NCBI RefSeq assembly: GCF_022919835.1
Contig: NZ_CP095074.1
Coordinates: 3,450,001-3,514,000 of the forward strand
Origin: Halobacillus shinanisalinarum
GTDB taxonomy: Bacteria > Bacillota > Bacilli > Bacillales > Halobacillaceae
DNA: 64,000 bases
Direction: 5' to 3'
Below the pieces are notes generated by a model. The model saw nothing but the letters and a program-made list of their open reading frames with translations. It did no database searches and had not been told where the DNA came from. Below, piece by piece: positions 18,106-27,241 of the stretch; the stretch's first letter is position 1, and each line of letters begins with the position of its first letter. The translations under genes and the position numbers were made by a program.

Positions 18106-18555
18106 TCATTTATATTCAATTAGCTCAACCTTAGTATCACTTATTTTTCCATTTTTTTCAGCTGGATCAACTTTTATAATAATCCCCGCGGCGTCGTTAT
18201 CTTCAGAATCCTTTCGAAATAATTCAACAACAGTTGTGACCTTGTACCAATCATTCTTGTCATTCTCAAGATCATTATAAAAGTAAATACTGTCTATTTT
18301 ATAATAACGCCACCGTTCAAGGTTATCCCCCTCTTTATTTTTTATAACCTTATCTATTTTAGGCTTTATCATTCTTAAAAGAATATCTTCAGTTGTCGAA
18401 TAGTCTTTTGACAGTTCTGGATCTACAACGACTTTTCCTTTTTTCTCTTGTGATTCATTAGCTGATACCGCATTGTAATGGTTATAGGTAAATACAGAAG
18501 CTCCCACAACTAAAATTAAAGCTAAACTTATCAAGATGTTTCGCTTTTTTTTCAT
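18106..18555 (-). CDS. membrane-anchored or secreted hypothetical protein
   Basis: A 149-residue protein with an N-terminal KKKR plus a hydrophobic helix (residues 7-23), then a soluble domain with an NDWYKVTTVVELF strand and DAAGIIIKVDP. ATG 18555 follows GGAGGGGG; the upstream 21 residues of the open frame have no ribosome site. The pattern resembles small extracytoplasmic proteins of Bacilli; family not recognised. Confidence 0.7.
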   Translation of the reverse strand: MKKKRNILISLALILVVGASVFTYNHYNAVSANESQEKKGKVVVDPELSKDYSTTEDILLRMIKPKIDKVIKNKEGDNLERWRYYKIDSIYFYNDLENDKNDWYKVTTVVELFRKDSEDNDAAGIIIKVDPAEKNGKISDTKVELIEYK

Positions 18556-18801
18556 TTGACCCCCTCCTGATGTAAAGTGTCTTTTATCAGGGTATGTAGG
18601 GTTCCTTTTAATATTCAAAACTTTACGTTTTAATAATCCAATCTGCTACAGTACTAGGTAGAGTTATTTACTTCTTCAAGAATACGAACGGGCGCGTTTG
18701 CTGCATAATACCGTTGTTTGCCCTCTTGTTAAAAGTGGTTAATACAGGGGGGTTAACCACCTTAGCTATATAATGGACATTAGGAAACTGATTGGAAGTA
18801 A

Positions 18802-18842
18802 AGTAACCCCCACCTATGAAAAAAGGTGAGGGGTTACTTTAT
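18802..18842. terminator. long hairpin, possibly bidirectional terminator
   Basis: AAGTAACCCCCACCT pairs with AGGTGAGGGGTTACTT, with a T after it and A before it. The loop and arm resemble the left inverted repeat of the IS66 at 48325 (AACCCCCACCTATGA), a shared motif worth noting. Confidence 0.55.
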
Positions 18843-18865
18843 GCGTACAGTCAATGGATGTATGA

Positions 18866-18917
18866 AGGTGCTTGAACCCTGCGCATGAACGCATTAATAC
18901 GCTGGAGGCAGGCACCT
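18866..18917. repeat. diverged copy of the GCCTG palindrome family
   Basis: AGGTGCTTGAACCCTGCG and CGCTGGAGGCAGGCACCT form an imperfect palindrome whose loop contains GCATTAAT. Related copies are at 42269 (half), 57341 and 62847. Confidence 0.55.
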
Positions 18918-19007
18918 AGGAAAGATAACGTATGGATAGGGATTATTTTTGTAAAAAGGAAAAGGAAGCTCAGCCCGTGGGTTGAACTTCCTATCTAATC
19001 GTATGTT

Positions 19008-19637
19008 CTAGTTTAAAGGATTTTGTTGAGCTTGAGTATAGCTTTGAAGGATAGTAGTCATATCCTGCTGAGAAAGCTGCGGCACTTGATAATATCCATG
19101 TTTATTCTGATATAGGAAAATCTCGTAACCCATCTCAATAAGGTTTGGAACACTATCGCTGACCACTCTTCGCAGCACAGGGTTCGTAATCTCAAGGGCA
19201 GCCATCGTCATGGAAGAGGCCAATCCCTTCACTTGTCCCATCATATAACCGGAAAGACCACCGTCTGATAGCTCATTAACGGATTGAACCGGCTTTTTCG
19301 GTTGACCTGGCGTTAGACCATACATTACATCATTACTTTGGGTCATGTTATAAATGTAAGTAGATGTTGATGGCTCCTGGCCTGTCTGCAAGCTTTCAAG
19401 AACGATGTTATAGAGCGTCGTCATAAAGTTGTATTGACGACCCAGAATATCTTTCAACTCAGGATCTTGAATATGCTGATCATACATTTTATACTGATCC
19501 AGCAAGCCGATCATACCTCCAATCACTTCATGAGCGTCTAGGAGCTCATGCCCGCCGTGACTCATGTTAGGCATCATATTTTCGGACAACTGTTTCCCTT
19601 GTGGCTGTTGCTGATTCATTTGATTTTGATTTTGCAC
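19008..19637 (-). CDS. CotF-type spore coat protein
   Basis: A 209-residue protein with a Gln/Asn-rich N-terminus followed by a coat F domain: HELLDAHEVIGGMIGLLDQY, then ILGRQYNFMTTLYNIV, and near the C-terminus VSDSVPNLIEMGYEIFLYQNKHGYY. Coat F proteins are ferritin-like helical bundles that join the spore coat. The start is GTG 19637 after GGAGGG; the longer frame has no ribosome site. It is likely sporulation-controlled. Confidence 0.85.
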   Translation of the reverse strand: MQNQNQMNQQQPQGKQLSENMMPNMSHGGHELLDAHEVIGGMIGLLDQYKMYDQHIQDPELKDILGRQYNFMTTLYNIVLESLQTGQEPSTSTYIYNMTQSNDVMYGLTPGQPKKPVQSVNELSDGGLSGYMMGQVKGLASSMTMAALEITNPVLRRVVSDSVPNLIEMGYEIFLYQNKHGYYQVPQLSQQDMTTILQSYTQAQQNPLN

Positions 19638-19855
19638 GTTTTTCCCTCCACTACAGAATGTATTCTTGATTATTATTGCCATTTAATAGGTAAACATGTA
19701 TCCAACTAAAAGATCGTCTAGATGGAAAGGCGCACCCCTGCCCTTGCTTTTTATCATAAATTACAAAAAATGGGTTTACGCCTATAACATAGGTACATGT
19801 CCTTACATATGATGAAATTGTTGTTACAACGGAGAAATAATTGGAGGGAATGTAA

Positions 19856-20218
19856 ATGCATCATACTATGCCTAATTATGCTGGTGAGAGCCATATGTTA
19901 CATCAACGAGTGTTAGAAACGGTTCAACATTGTGAAGCTGTTTGTGAATGTACGGAGTATTCAATTCTACAAATGAGTGATGCAAGTCATAGAAAAGAGC
20001 AATTAAGAATGCTTAGGGATTGTGCTGATATATGTACGTTAACCGCAAAGTATATGGCACGTTGCAGCATGTTTGCAAAATCAATGGCCTGCTTATGCGC
20101 CCAAATTTGTGAATGTTGTGGAAATCATTGTTTACAGCATCCGGATGAATATTCACAAAGATGTGGTCAAACTTGCTTGCATTGTGCTGAAGAATGCCGT
20201 AATTTTGCAATGTCTTGA
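19856..20218 (+). CDS. four-helix-bundle cysteine-rich protein (DUF326/Csp-like)
   Basis: A 120-residue protein with about 16 Cys spaced along helices (CEAVCECTEY, CADICTLT, CLCAQICECCGNHC, CGQTCLHCAEEC). This is the pattern of DUF326 and copper-storage-like four-helix bundles, which bind Cu(I) with Cys lining the core. It would be cytosolic. The ATG follows GGAGGG by 8 bases, and a strong terminator follows. It lies head to head with the CotF gene. Confidence 0.85.
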   Translation: MHHTMPNYAGESHMLHQRVLETVQHCEAVCECTEYSILQMSDASHRKEQLRMLRDCADICTLTAKYMARCSMFAKSMACLCAQICECCGNHCLQHPDEYSQRCGQTCLHCAEECRNFAMS

Positions 20219-20278
20219 AAAATTAAAGATGAGCAGCTGAAAAACTGTGTTATTTTCAATGACCAGACTCCATAAAAT

Positions 20279-20328
20279 CAAAAAAAGCTCCCTTATCTTT
20301 TGTTTGTGACAAGATAAGGGAGCTTTTT
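20279..20328. terminator. strong bidirectional terminator
   Basis: AAAAAGCTCCCTTATCTT pairs with AAGATAAGGGAGCTTTTT; A-run before and T-run after. It ends the Csp-like gene and probably the convergent sodF. Confidence 0.88.
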
Positions 20329-20390
20329 AGAGTGGAATGATCTCTCCTCGTGCGAACCTCCATCCTGATTATGGTGGAGGCCCTTAGAAG

Positions 20391-21356
20391 TTAAAAAGGC
20401 TGCCATTTAATTTTCTTTGCCTCTTGATAACGTCTGTTAACATGATCCCAATTAACAACATTCCACCATGCCTCAATATAGTCCTTACGGTTATTTTTAT
20501 ATTGTAAATAATACGCGTGTTCCCATACATCTAGTACTAACAAAGGAATCATATCCTGTTGGGAAAGGTTTTGGTGCTGTTCCGCTTGCAGAATTTCGGT
20601 ACGCCATGAACGTGGTGACCATACCAGCATTGCCCACCCAACACTTTGCACCTTCTCCGCAGCCTTTGAAAAATGTTCTTTAAACTTCTCGAAGCTGCCA
20701 AAAGTATGTTTGATTTCCTTTTCTAGTGGTCCGCTTGGTTTACCACCCCCATAAGGACTCATGTTATCCCAAAAAATAGTGTGAAGATAATGTCCGGCAC
20801 CATTAAATGCCGCTTCCACTTCCCAATGGCGGATCAGGGAATAGTCGCCGGTTTGTCTGGCCTTTTGCATCTTTTTCTCGGCCTTGTTTAACCCTTCCAC
20901 ATACCCTTTGTGATGTTTATCATGATGCAGACGCATAATTTCTTCGCTGATATATGGCTCTAAGGCATCGTAATTGTAGGGAAGCGGAGGGAGAGTGTGT
21001 TCTCCAATCGGAACCGCTTGATTTTCTTTCCTGTGCTCTCTAGATTGTTCCGATGAGTTAAACGATTTTTCTTGTGAAAAATCTATGAAATGCTCATGAA
21101 GCTGATGAGCTTTTGTATAAATGGAGGAGATATCTGGCGAATGGTTATATCCCTCCTCATTTTGTGGGGAGCGTTCGCTATAACCTTCTGCTGTATGACG
21201 TAATTGGGTGAACTGGTCTACCCATTCTTCTATTTGATTTCCCTCTTCTGGGCTAATGTCAGATCTTGAATGCAATAAGGCAAGATACTCTTCATAATTT
21301 TGACTCCAATTTATTAGACGATAAAGCCATTCTTGTTCTGGTGATTGTGTGTACAT
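20391..21356 (-). CDS. sodF: iron/manganese superoxide dismutase with N-terminal extension
   Basis: A 321-residue protein. Residues about 1-115 are a polar helical extension; the rest is an Fe/Mn superoxide dismutase. Metal ligands are seen in HHDKHHKGY, GAGHYLH and VLDVWEHAYYLQYKN. It converts superoxide to oxygen and hydrogen peroxide. The long N-terminal extension and sequence match the SodF type of Bacillus rather than the main SodA. The start ATG 21356 is behind GAGGAGG at about 11 bases. Confidence 0.88.
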   Translation of the reverse strand: MYTQSPEQEWLYRLINWSQNYEEYLALLHSRSDISPEEGNQIEEWVDQFTQLRHTAEGYSERSPQNEEGYNHSPDISSIYTKAHQLHEHFIDFSQEKSFNSSEQSREHRKENQAVPIGEHTLPPLPYNYDALEPYISEEIMRLHHDKHHKGYVEGLNKAEKKMQKARQTGDYSLIRHWEVEAAFNGAGHYLHTIFWDNMSPYGGGKPSGPLEKEIKHTFGSFEKFKEHFSKAAEKVQSVGWAMLVWSPRSWRTEILQAEQHQNLSQQDMIPLLVLDVWEHAYYLQYKNNRKDYIEAWWNVVNWDHVNRRYQEAKKIKWQPF

Positions 21357-21545
21357 GACATCAATGTCCTCCTCGTAATATAGCTACCTACCTACCTACT
21401 CGTAGTTACCATATGCTATATGGACATTTCGTGTAACGCATAATTGTTATAAGACAAATCATAATTTTATCCCTAAAGACCGGGGGCTCCTATTCCTCTT
21501 CAAGTCGGGAGGAATCGGTCGTTTTGTCCTACTCTGTTTTAAAAT

Positions 21546-21592
21546 AAAAAGGCTTGTCCCCAGGCTAAGCACGCTGGAAGACAAGCCTTATT
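21546..21592 (-). terminator. terminator of the SNase lipoprotein gene
   Basis: AAGGCTTGTC pairs with GACAAGCCTT; on the minus strand it is followed by TTTTTATTTT. A decayed version was copied along with the gene end at 23540. Confidence 0.75.
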
Positions 21593-21614
21593 AAAGGAAT
21601 ACCTATCTACTTAG

Positions 21615-22460
21615 TTACAAACTTTCACAAACAAGACCGTTTCCATCACCATCTAATCGGTGAGGATCAGAAGCGTGACCTCCGGCTGATTCAAAAAACT
21701 CTTGTGCCTGTTGCTGGCTGCTAAAATCTCCACAGTCTCTGTCACGCCCAGCCGGGTCATATTTCAATCCTGTATTCGCTCCTTGCTCAGGTTCCACCTG
21801 GTAATGATAGCCATGGCTATGGTCCACATGAGCATAACCAGGTATCGACCAGACGCCGATTTCTGACGTTCTTGCCGGCTTTTGCGCCTCGTGGAATTCA
21901 TCGAGCATAGTCAAGTCATTGTACAGATATGCTGTTCTAGCAAGACCTTCGCTCAGGAGCATTTCCTGGATCGTTTTACCGTCTATAAATACATAGGCGA
22001 GCAAACGCCCGTAGTGATCACGTTCTTCTTGGCCGACTTTCACCCTTACTTTCTCACCACTAAGATTTTCTTTTACAAACTGTGAAGCCTCAGGACCGAA
22101 TGGCTGTACAGGCTCTGATGGGTGGACGGTTTCGGGCGTATCGACCAGGAGTAAGCGGACATCTTCTATTTGACCATTCATGGAGACTTCAAGTGTATCC
22201 CCATCAATGACGCGTGTAACGGTGGCGTTTGTTTCTTTTTCGCGTTCATTGCTGGCGAGTTTAGTGGCTTCATCTGTTGAATTTACCCCTGCTGTCTCTT
22301 GCTTAGCGATCTCTTGATTTGTTTCATTTTTTTCAGTTTTAACGTCGTCCTCTGAACTTGACGGTTCTTCCGCTGAGGGAGCACACCCCATCAGTATAAA
22401 TGAAATCATAATTATGGTAGCAGCGACTTTTCTGCTTGGCGTTATTGGAACAAGAAACAT
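21615..22460 (-). CDS. SNase-family nuclease lipoprotein with excalibur domain
   Basis: A 281-residue protein. A lipobox (FILMGC, Cys 26) anchors it outside the membrane, and an acidic linker follows. The thermonuclease domain spans about residues 80-215 with VIDGDT, VRLLLVDTPE and DHYGRLLAYVF (Asp, Arg and Glu of the calcium-dependent active site). The C-terminus is an excalibur domain, DRDCGDF ... DPHRLDGDGNGLVCE, which binds calcium. It degrades extracellular DNA or RNA. ATG 22460 follows AAAGGAGGATTAG. Confidence 0.9.
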   Translation of the reverse strand: MFLVPITPSRKVAATIIMISFILMGCAPSAEEPSSSEDDVKTEKNETNQEIAKQETAGVNSTDEATKLASNEREKETNATVTRVIDGDTLEVSMNGQIEDVRLLLVDTPETVHPSEPVQPFGPEASQFVKENLSGEKVRVKVGQEERDHYGRLLAYVFIDGKTIQEMLLSEGLARTAYLYNDLTMLDEFHEAQKPARTSEIGVWSIPGYAHVDHSHGYHYQVEPEQGANTGLKYDPAGRDRDCGDFSSQQQAQEFFESAGGHASDPHRLDGDGNGLVCESL

Positions 22461-22509
22461 TCTAATCCTCCTTTGACAAAAATAAAAACACACCTATTTC
22501 AGCATGTTT

Positions 22510-22672
22510 GTTTGTGAGTACTTCTCTACCAGAGCTTGAGGTCTTTTTCTATACAGAGGTTCTTTATTACTCTCAACATAAAAAGAAATAGCCACCGATC
22601 GGCAAAGGAAGGTGACTACTTCTATTGGGCTTTTACGTCATGTAGTTGCTTCGATCGAGCGGCAGCGCAATC
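22510..22672 (+). other. possible relic of a holin-like type I toxin RNA
   Basis: A frame ends LYYSQHKKK at a stop at 22589, directly followed by a hairpin region (AATAGCCACC ... GGTGACTA) and then GCGGCAGCGC. The KKK end and the following hairpins recall the small holin-like toxins of Bacilli and their bidirectional terminators (from memory). No intact toxin frame with a start is visible, so this is at most a relic. Confidence 0.25.
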
Positions 22673-22675
22673 GTC

Positions 22676-23539
22676 TTTTATATAGGCTTTATCAAGAAAA
22701 ATTATAACCGAGGGATCATGGTGTTTTCAATCAAACTAACCTCATGTATTCACTGTGAAGGGCATGCCCACTTACGGGAAGATTACTTAGAATTTTTTAG
22801 ATCCCATTTACAAACTCGTCATAAGAGAGCGGGCCTTTTTATGTGCAAAAATACATTGAAGTAAAAAAGATAAAGATGATGTAGACACCTTATAACGATA
22901 GCCAACGATTATAGAAACGAAGGAGTTTATTTTTCGAATCGAAAAAAGAAACCCCTACATCAGATTTCAAGGAGGAAACTTTTTATGTGCCAACCTAGGA
23001 AAAAAGTTAATTATCCATAAACTGGCAAAAAAGAAACAGAGATCAGTATGCCAGATGGCCCCAATATAGAAAAAGTTGATGGTTCTATAGGGCCTATATG
23101 AGCCGATAAATTCTACCAAATGGTTTCCCTGCCGTCGAAAACCGACTACAGTACTGACCACCCTAGCAACCACCTTAGTAACTAGTCACCTAACCACTTT
23201 ACTAGCCCATTATTTAAACAAAACAAAACTAAATAAAAAGTAGTAGGTAGTGGATCCAAATCCACACACTTTTTACAAAAAGAATAGAGAGATTTTAACG
23301 CCGTGTATTGCAAAGATGAAAGGGGGCGGAGGAGTTGGTATTGAAGGAGACGAAAATTTCTGTTCGCCAAAATAAATTTTCTTTCCTGCACAGCGAAGAA
23401 ATTTTGAAACAGTGGAAGAAAAAAAGGGGAAGGCGGTAGAACCTATTAAGTCTGTGAATCGTAAAACGATGTAGACAAAACATTCGTTCAAAAAAGCTTG
23501 ATAAAAGTGCCTAGCCCTCAGTCGTTAATGTGCTAAGGA
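22676..23539. other. gene-poor region with decayed coding-like DNA
   Basis: I see no intact gene in these 860 bp. Two stretches look like decayed coding DNA on the plus strand: around 22984-23100 (MCQPRKKVNYP, one stop, then TGKKETEISMPDGPNIEKVD) and around 23310-23460. Families not recognised. A trace of a hairpin (GAAGGAGTTT ... AAACCCCTAC) lies at 22919. Confidence 0.4.
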
Positions 23540-23742
23540 GTGTCCCCAGACTAAAGCATCCAGGCTTATTAAAGGAATATCTATATACTTAGTTACAAAC
23601 TTTCACATACCAGACCGTATCCATCATCTAACCGATGGGGATCAGAAGCGGGACCTCCAGCGGCTTCAAAAAACAATTGTGCCTGTTGTTGGGTGTAAAA
23701 TATCCACAGTCTCTGTCAGGCCCAGCCGGGTACACATTTAAC
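23540..23742 (-). pseudogene. decayed duplicate of the SNase gene's 3' end
   Basis: Aligns with 21553-21766, including part of the terminator, the stop codon and the excalibur-domain codons, but with several small deletions. The nuclease domain is absent. Confidence 0.88.
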
Positions 23743-23766
23743 CACTTTAGGGGTAGATTAACCTGA

Positions 23767-23946
23767 AAATGTGAAATTAGCACTGAACTTATCAAGCATT
23801 CGGTAGGCTTTATAGGTGTGCATGAAGGTGGATCGAGTTTTATTTTTATCGATTGGTGGACAAATGAAAATGAACTGATACATCATGTACACGTAGCTTC
23901 CCATAAAAACCCTAATAAATTTGAATATGTTACTGTTTATGACTGA
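23767..23946 (+). pseudogene. C-terminal relic of an unknown protein
   Basis: A 59-codon frame without a start encodes a protein-like tail: LIKHSVGFIGVHEGGSSFIF, then DWWTNENELIHHVHVAS. It begins right after a stop and has no ribosome site. I cannot name the family; the WWTNENELxxHVxVS pattern looks like a conserved domain end. Confidence 0.5.
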
Positions 23947-24115
23947 TCAAAGATAGCTACAAAGTATAACCTTTAGGAGAGACGTGATCCCACATTCCCT
24001 GAGTATCCATTATCTTGGATTGAGCGGCAAATTGTCGAACCTTCGCAGGGAATGCAGTCCATACACAGACTCAAATCGGCAGCTTCAAGCACGGTCTTTC
24101 TGACTTAGTGATTTC

Positions 24116-25243
24116 CTAATCAGAGCCAGTTTTCCTATACTTTATTGACGGTGGATTTGTACTCAATATGAACCGAGCTTTTTTTGGTAACTTTCCAAAC
24201 ATAATATTTGGAAATGGAAAGAATCGATGAAATAGCCAAATAATCAAATAACAGAGTACCACTGTACCAATGAACCTAAGAATCATACTTCCATGAAACC
24301 AATATCCTGCAGGAACCGGTACAAATTGGGCAACCACCTTTAAAACAAATGGATGTAATAGGTAGAATCCAAATGAGTAATAGGCCGCGTTCTGGACGTA
24401 GGGTATAGCATTAGGCCATTTGCTACAAATGTATTCAGTTAAACGAAACAAAAGGTAACTTGCACTGAGTATATAAAATAAATTAACTATTAAGTAAATA
24501 TACCCTGGTAACACAAATGATGAGATCGTGTACATGTGATAATTTAAATAGACATAGTAGAAGCCTGTGATGGATACAAATAATCCCCAGATGATCGTTG
24601 ATTTCCTATTGATAAGAGCTTTTTGTTCTTTGTAGTAAGCACCTATCCAGGCCCCTAATAAATATGGACCTAGCGAACTTATAAAGATAGAAAATGGAAT
24701 AATTTGATACTCTCGATCTAAGAAATAATAGCCAATTTCTATTCCTATACCAAACAACCACATATATCTCTTAAAAAAAGTTAACTTTTGAGCTAGGTAC
24801 AAGATTACCGGGAATATTAAATAAAACTGAACGATAATAAATATAAAATACAGATGATAAAAAGATTCCCCTTGCAATATACGCCATGTCATCTCAACAA
24901 AGTTTAACGGTACAACCCCGATATATACAGATAAGGCTTCATAGAAAAAGGCCCATACCAAATAAGGGATAAGTATGTATAATGCTCTCTTTTTGTAATA
25001 TTTTTTTAGTTCTGTTAGATCCATTTTTTGACTCATATACTTATAAAAAAATACCATGCCTATAATCATAATAAATATACCTGCTTCTACCCGTATAATA
25101 CGATTAATAAAATGATATGTTTGATAAGCATCACTACCATCCGTTAACACAGCTTGAAAAGCTGCAGTGACGTGAACCATAACAACCATCAGCATGGCAA
25201 AAACTCGTAAATAATAGACCGATTCTATTCTTTCTCTTGCCAT
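24116..25243 (-). CDS. membrane acyltransferase (acyltransferase 3 family)
   Basis: A 375-residue protein with about ten membrane segments. The N-terminal YYLRVFAMLMVVMVHV carries the family's catalytic-type His in helix 1, and RxEAGIFIMI follows. Such proteins O-acetylate surface polymers or sugars. The start is the second ATG (25243); the first, two codons upstream, touches the ribosome site GGAGGA. No polysaccharide genes lie nearby, so the substrate is unknown. Confidence 0.87.
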   Translation of the reverse strand: MARERIESVYYLRVFAMLMVVMVHVTAAFQAVLTDGSDAYQTYHFINRIIRVEAGIFIMIIGMVFFYKYMSQKMDLTELKKYYKKRALYILIPYLVWAFFYEALSVYIGVVPLNFVEMTWRILQGESFYHLYFIFIIVQFYLIFPVILYLAQKLTFFKRYMWLFGIGIEIGYYFLDREYQIIPFSIFISSLGPYLLGAWIGAYYKEQKALINRKSTIIWGLFVSITGFYYVYLNYHMYTISSFVLPGYIYLIVNLFYILSASYLLFRLTEYICSKWPNAIPYVQNAAYYSFGFYLLHPFVLKVVAQFVPVPAGYWFHGSMILRFIGTVVLCYLIIWLFHRFFPFPNIMFGKLPKKARFILSTNPPSIKYRKTGSD

Positions 25244-25736
25244 CTTCATTCCTCCGACATTTAATAGTTTTATAAATTAATTTCTTGTTCCAAAATTAAT
25301 ATTACCTACTGCATCTTTATATCCTTCAACCTTAGAGTGATTATTCACTGTGATAATCATCAATTAAAGCAACTGGAATGTACTACCTTTTTTAAGGGCT
25401 TAAAATACTATACCACCTTTTAAGTCAATTAAAGTGGTAATTAACAATTATTAACACGGTATTAACGAAAATTAACAATACATTTAAATTTCTCATCCCA
25501 TATACAAGTTGTTGGATATTCCAAATAGGAGCTTAGTTGCTAGGTCAAGTTTCCCTTCAAAGGAAATTATTGTGTATTAAATTAGAGGTTTCGAAAAGAA
25601 ATTGACGAATAAGTTTTTAAAGGTAAGCCACTTCTAATCAGGAGTTCTTATTACATTAAAGGAGCGCAGAATTGAAGACTACCAAACCGTAGCAACTCTA
25701 TGAACAGCCGATAAATAAGGGGGCATTTTAGAACAA

Positions 25737-25856
25737 ATGGATTTTAAATATGTAAAAGTCGAAGTATTACTCCCAGAAGATTACATAGTAAGGTCAAGAG
25801 ATAGTCTTTTCAAGTCTTTCTGTAAAATCGAGGTAGATTTCTCTGTTAAACTGTGA
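25737..25856 (+). pseudogene. N-terminal relic of a YqfO-like/CutA-type protein
   Basis: The frame begins MDFKYVKVEVLLPEDYIVRS, which resembles the KIEVFVPEEYV strand-helix start of the small YqfO-like domain found in Nif3-type proteins, then runs out after 39 codons into unrelated sequence. A purine-rich GGGGG lies upstream. Tentative. Confidence 0.4.
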
Positions 25857-26161
25857 TTTTTATGACATACTTCTTGGCATATTTTTACTCATTAGTATTT
25901 ATATCTTTTTAATTAAGGTATTGGCTAGCGAACTTGTGAGGAACTGCCATTAACTTGATTAGGTGAAAACATGGGCGGCATGATTTAATCTGCTCTCAAA
26001 CCCTTTGATAGACTAGGAGCCGATACCCTATATATTGTAGATTTTTCGAGCTCACTCTAAATTTCGGAAGCCTCTCATTAGTTCACTGCACTTTTGGGAG
26101 GTTTTTTCTATAAGGTGGAATAGTATTGAACAATACATATGGAAAAAATTTAAATTTGTTT

Positions 26162-26245
26162 ATTCCGTTAAAGGGCCATTATCTTGAAGACTTGAATTCG
26201 AGATAAAAGTGAATTTTACTCAGATAAGGGCAATTTAATGGAGTA
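26162..26245 (+). repeat. dispersed repeat, GGGCCATTATCTTGAA type
   Basis: Reads ATTCCGTTAAAGGGCCATTA, CTTGAAGACTTGAATTCGAG, then GATAAGGGCAATTTAATGGA. Confidence 0.78.
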
Positions 26246-26429
26246 CAGGGCAGGAATATTTTGTGGGGAAGTCGAAGTTGTTTTATAGAATAGCAACTAG
26301 GGTATCGAATTTTTGAAACTATCATAAACTGTGACAAGGTATTTTTTGTTTGGAAGGAATTTGTAACTTTTTAATAGAAATTATGAAGATGATTAGAGAA
26401 TAAATTTTTACACATAAGGAGATAAAACT

Positions 26430-26882
26430 ATGGAAAAAAACAAATTACTAAGAATGGACAATGTCGGCATCGTTGTAGAATCCCTTGATAACGCAATCCC
26501 TTTCTTTGAGGAGATTGGCTTGAACCTCGAAGGACGAGCCACTGTCGAAGGTGAATGGGCTGGTCGCGTAACCGGATTGGGTTCTCAGTGCGTAGAGATT
26601 GCTATGATGGTTACCCCAGATGGCCACAGCCGAATTGAACTTTCGCGATTTCTCACCCCACCTACTATATCAGATCACCGGACTGCTCCTGTAAATGCGC
26701 TTGGTTATCTACGCGTCATGTTCACCGTTGAAGATATTGACGAAATGGTATCCAGACTTACTAAGTATGGTGCTCAGATCGTTGGCGAAGTGGTTCAATA
26801 CGAGGACTCGTATCGGCTCTGCTACATTCGTGGAACCGAAGGACTTTTAATCGGTTTGGCGGAACAACTCGGTAACAAATAA
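26430..26882 (+). CDS. VOC (glyoxalase-like) family protein
   Basis: A 150-residue protein with the paired beta-alpha-beta-beta-beta modules of the VOC superfamily: MDNVGIVVESLDNAIPFFEE at residues 9-28 and, in the second half, YLRVMFTVEDIDEMVSRL. His-rich metal ligands are not obvious in every usual position, so it may be a dioxygenase, isomerase or binding protein. The ATG follows AAGGAG by 8 bases. It is more GC-rich than its surroundings and stands alone. Confidence 0.85.
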   Translation: MEKNKLLRMDNVGIVVESLDNAIPFFEEIGLNLEGRATVEGEWAGRVTGLGSQCVEIAMMVTPDGHSRIELSRFLTPPTISDHRTAPVNALGYLRVMFTVEDIDEMVSRLTKYGAQIVGEVVQYEDSYRLCYIRGTEGLLIGLAEQLGNK

Positions 26883-26953
26883 GTGTGTGACGTTTTATAA
26901 ATAGCCTTTACTGAAATGTATATGCCAATCCGTCTCGATTTGAAAAAAATTCT

Positions 26954-27019
26954 TATTCAATAAAAGGGACGCGTTTATCGAATAACGCGTTCTTTTGTAT
27001 AGGGCATTTAATGGAGTAA
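26954..27019 (+). repeat. dispersed repeat, ACGCGTTTATCGAATAACGCGT type
   Basis: Near copy of 17520: GACGCGTTTATCGAATAACG, then a TATAGGGCATTTAATGGAGT end. Confidence 0.78.
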
Positions 27020-27241
27020 GATCAGATGTTGATTACAGGGCTTATTCTATTAGCTCGGTTAATTTACAAATTAGATTTATCTCTATAAATACATATTTAT
27101 TGGCCTTAGGAAAAGGGCCGGAGTGTGGATCTGTGCTGTTTTTATATTCTAAGGAAGGAAATTAAATGTATTTCTTGAATAGTAAGTTAGACCAGAAAAA
27201 GTGCAGGAATTTATTAAATTGTAATGGGTGGAGGGATTTCA

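Larger units (their letters stand above)
25244..26429. other. long gene-poor region
   Basis: About 1.2 kb with no intact gene. It contains a 39-codon relic at 25737, a weak terminator-like hairpin near 26070-26112 (AGCCTCTC ... GGGAGGTTTTTT) and a dispersed repeat at 26162. The remainder is AT-rich and featureless to me. Confidence 0.5.

Noticed and set aside
21470..21530. Hairpin near GACCGGGGGCTCC and GAGGAATCGGTC
   Set aside because: Only partial pairing and no T-run; not convincing as terminator or operator.
23273..23491. Minus-strand frames with Pro-rich and Phe-rich sequence
   Set aside because: Two overlapping frames of low-complexity type without a ribosome site; they look like the shadow of decayed plus-strand coding DNA.
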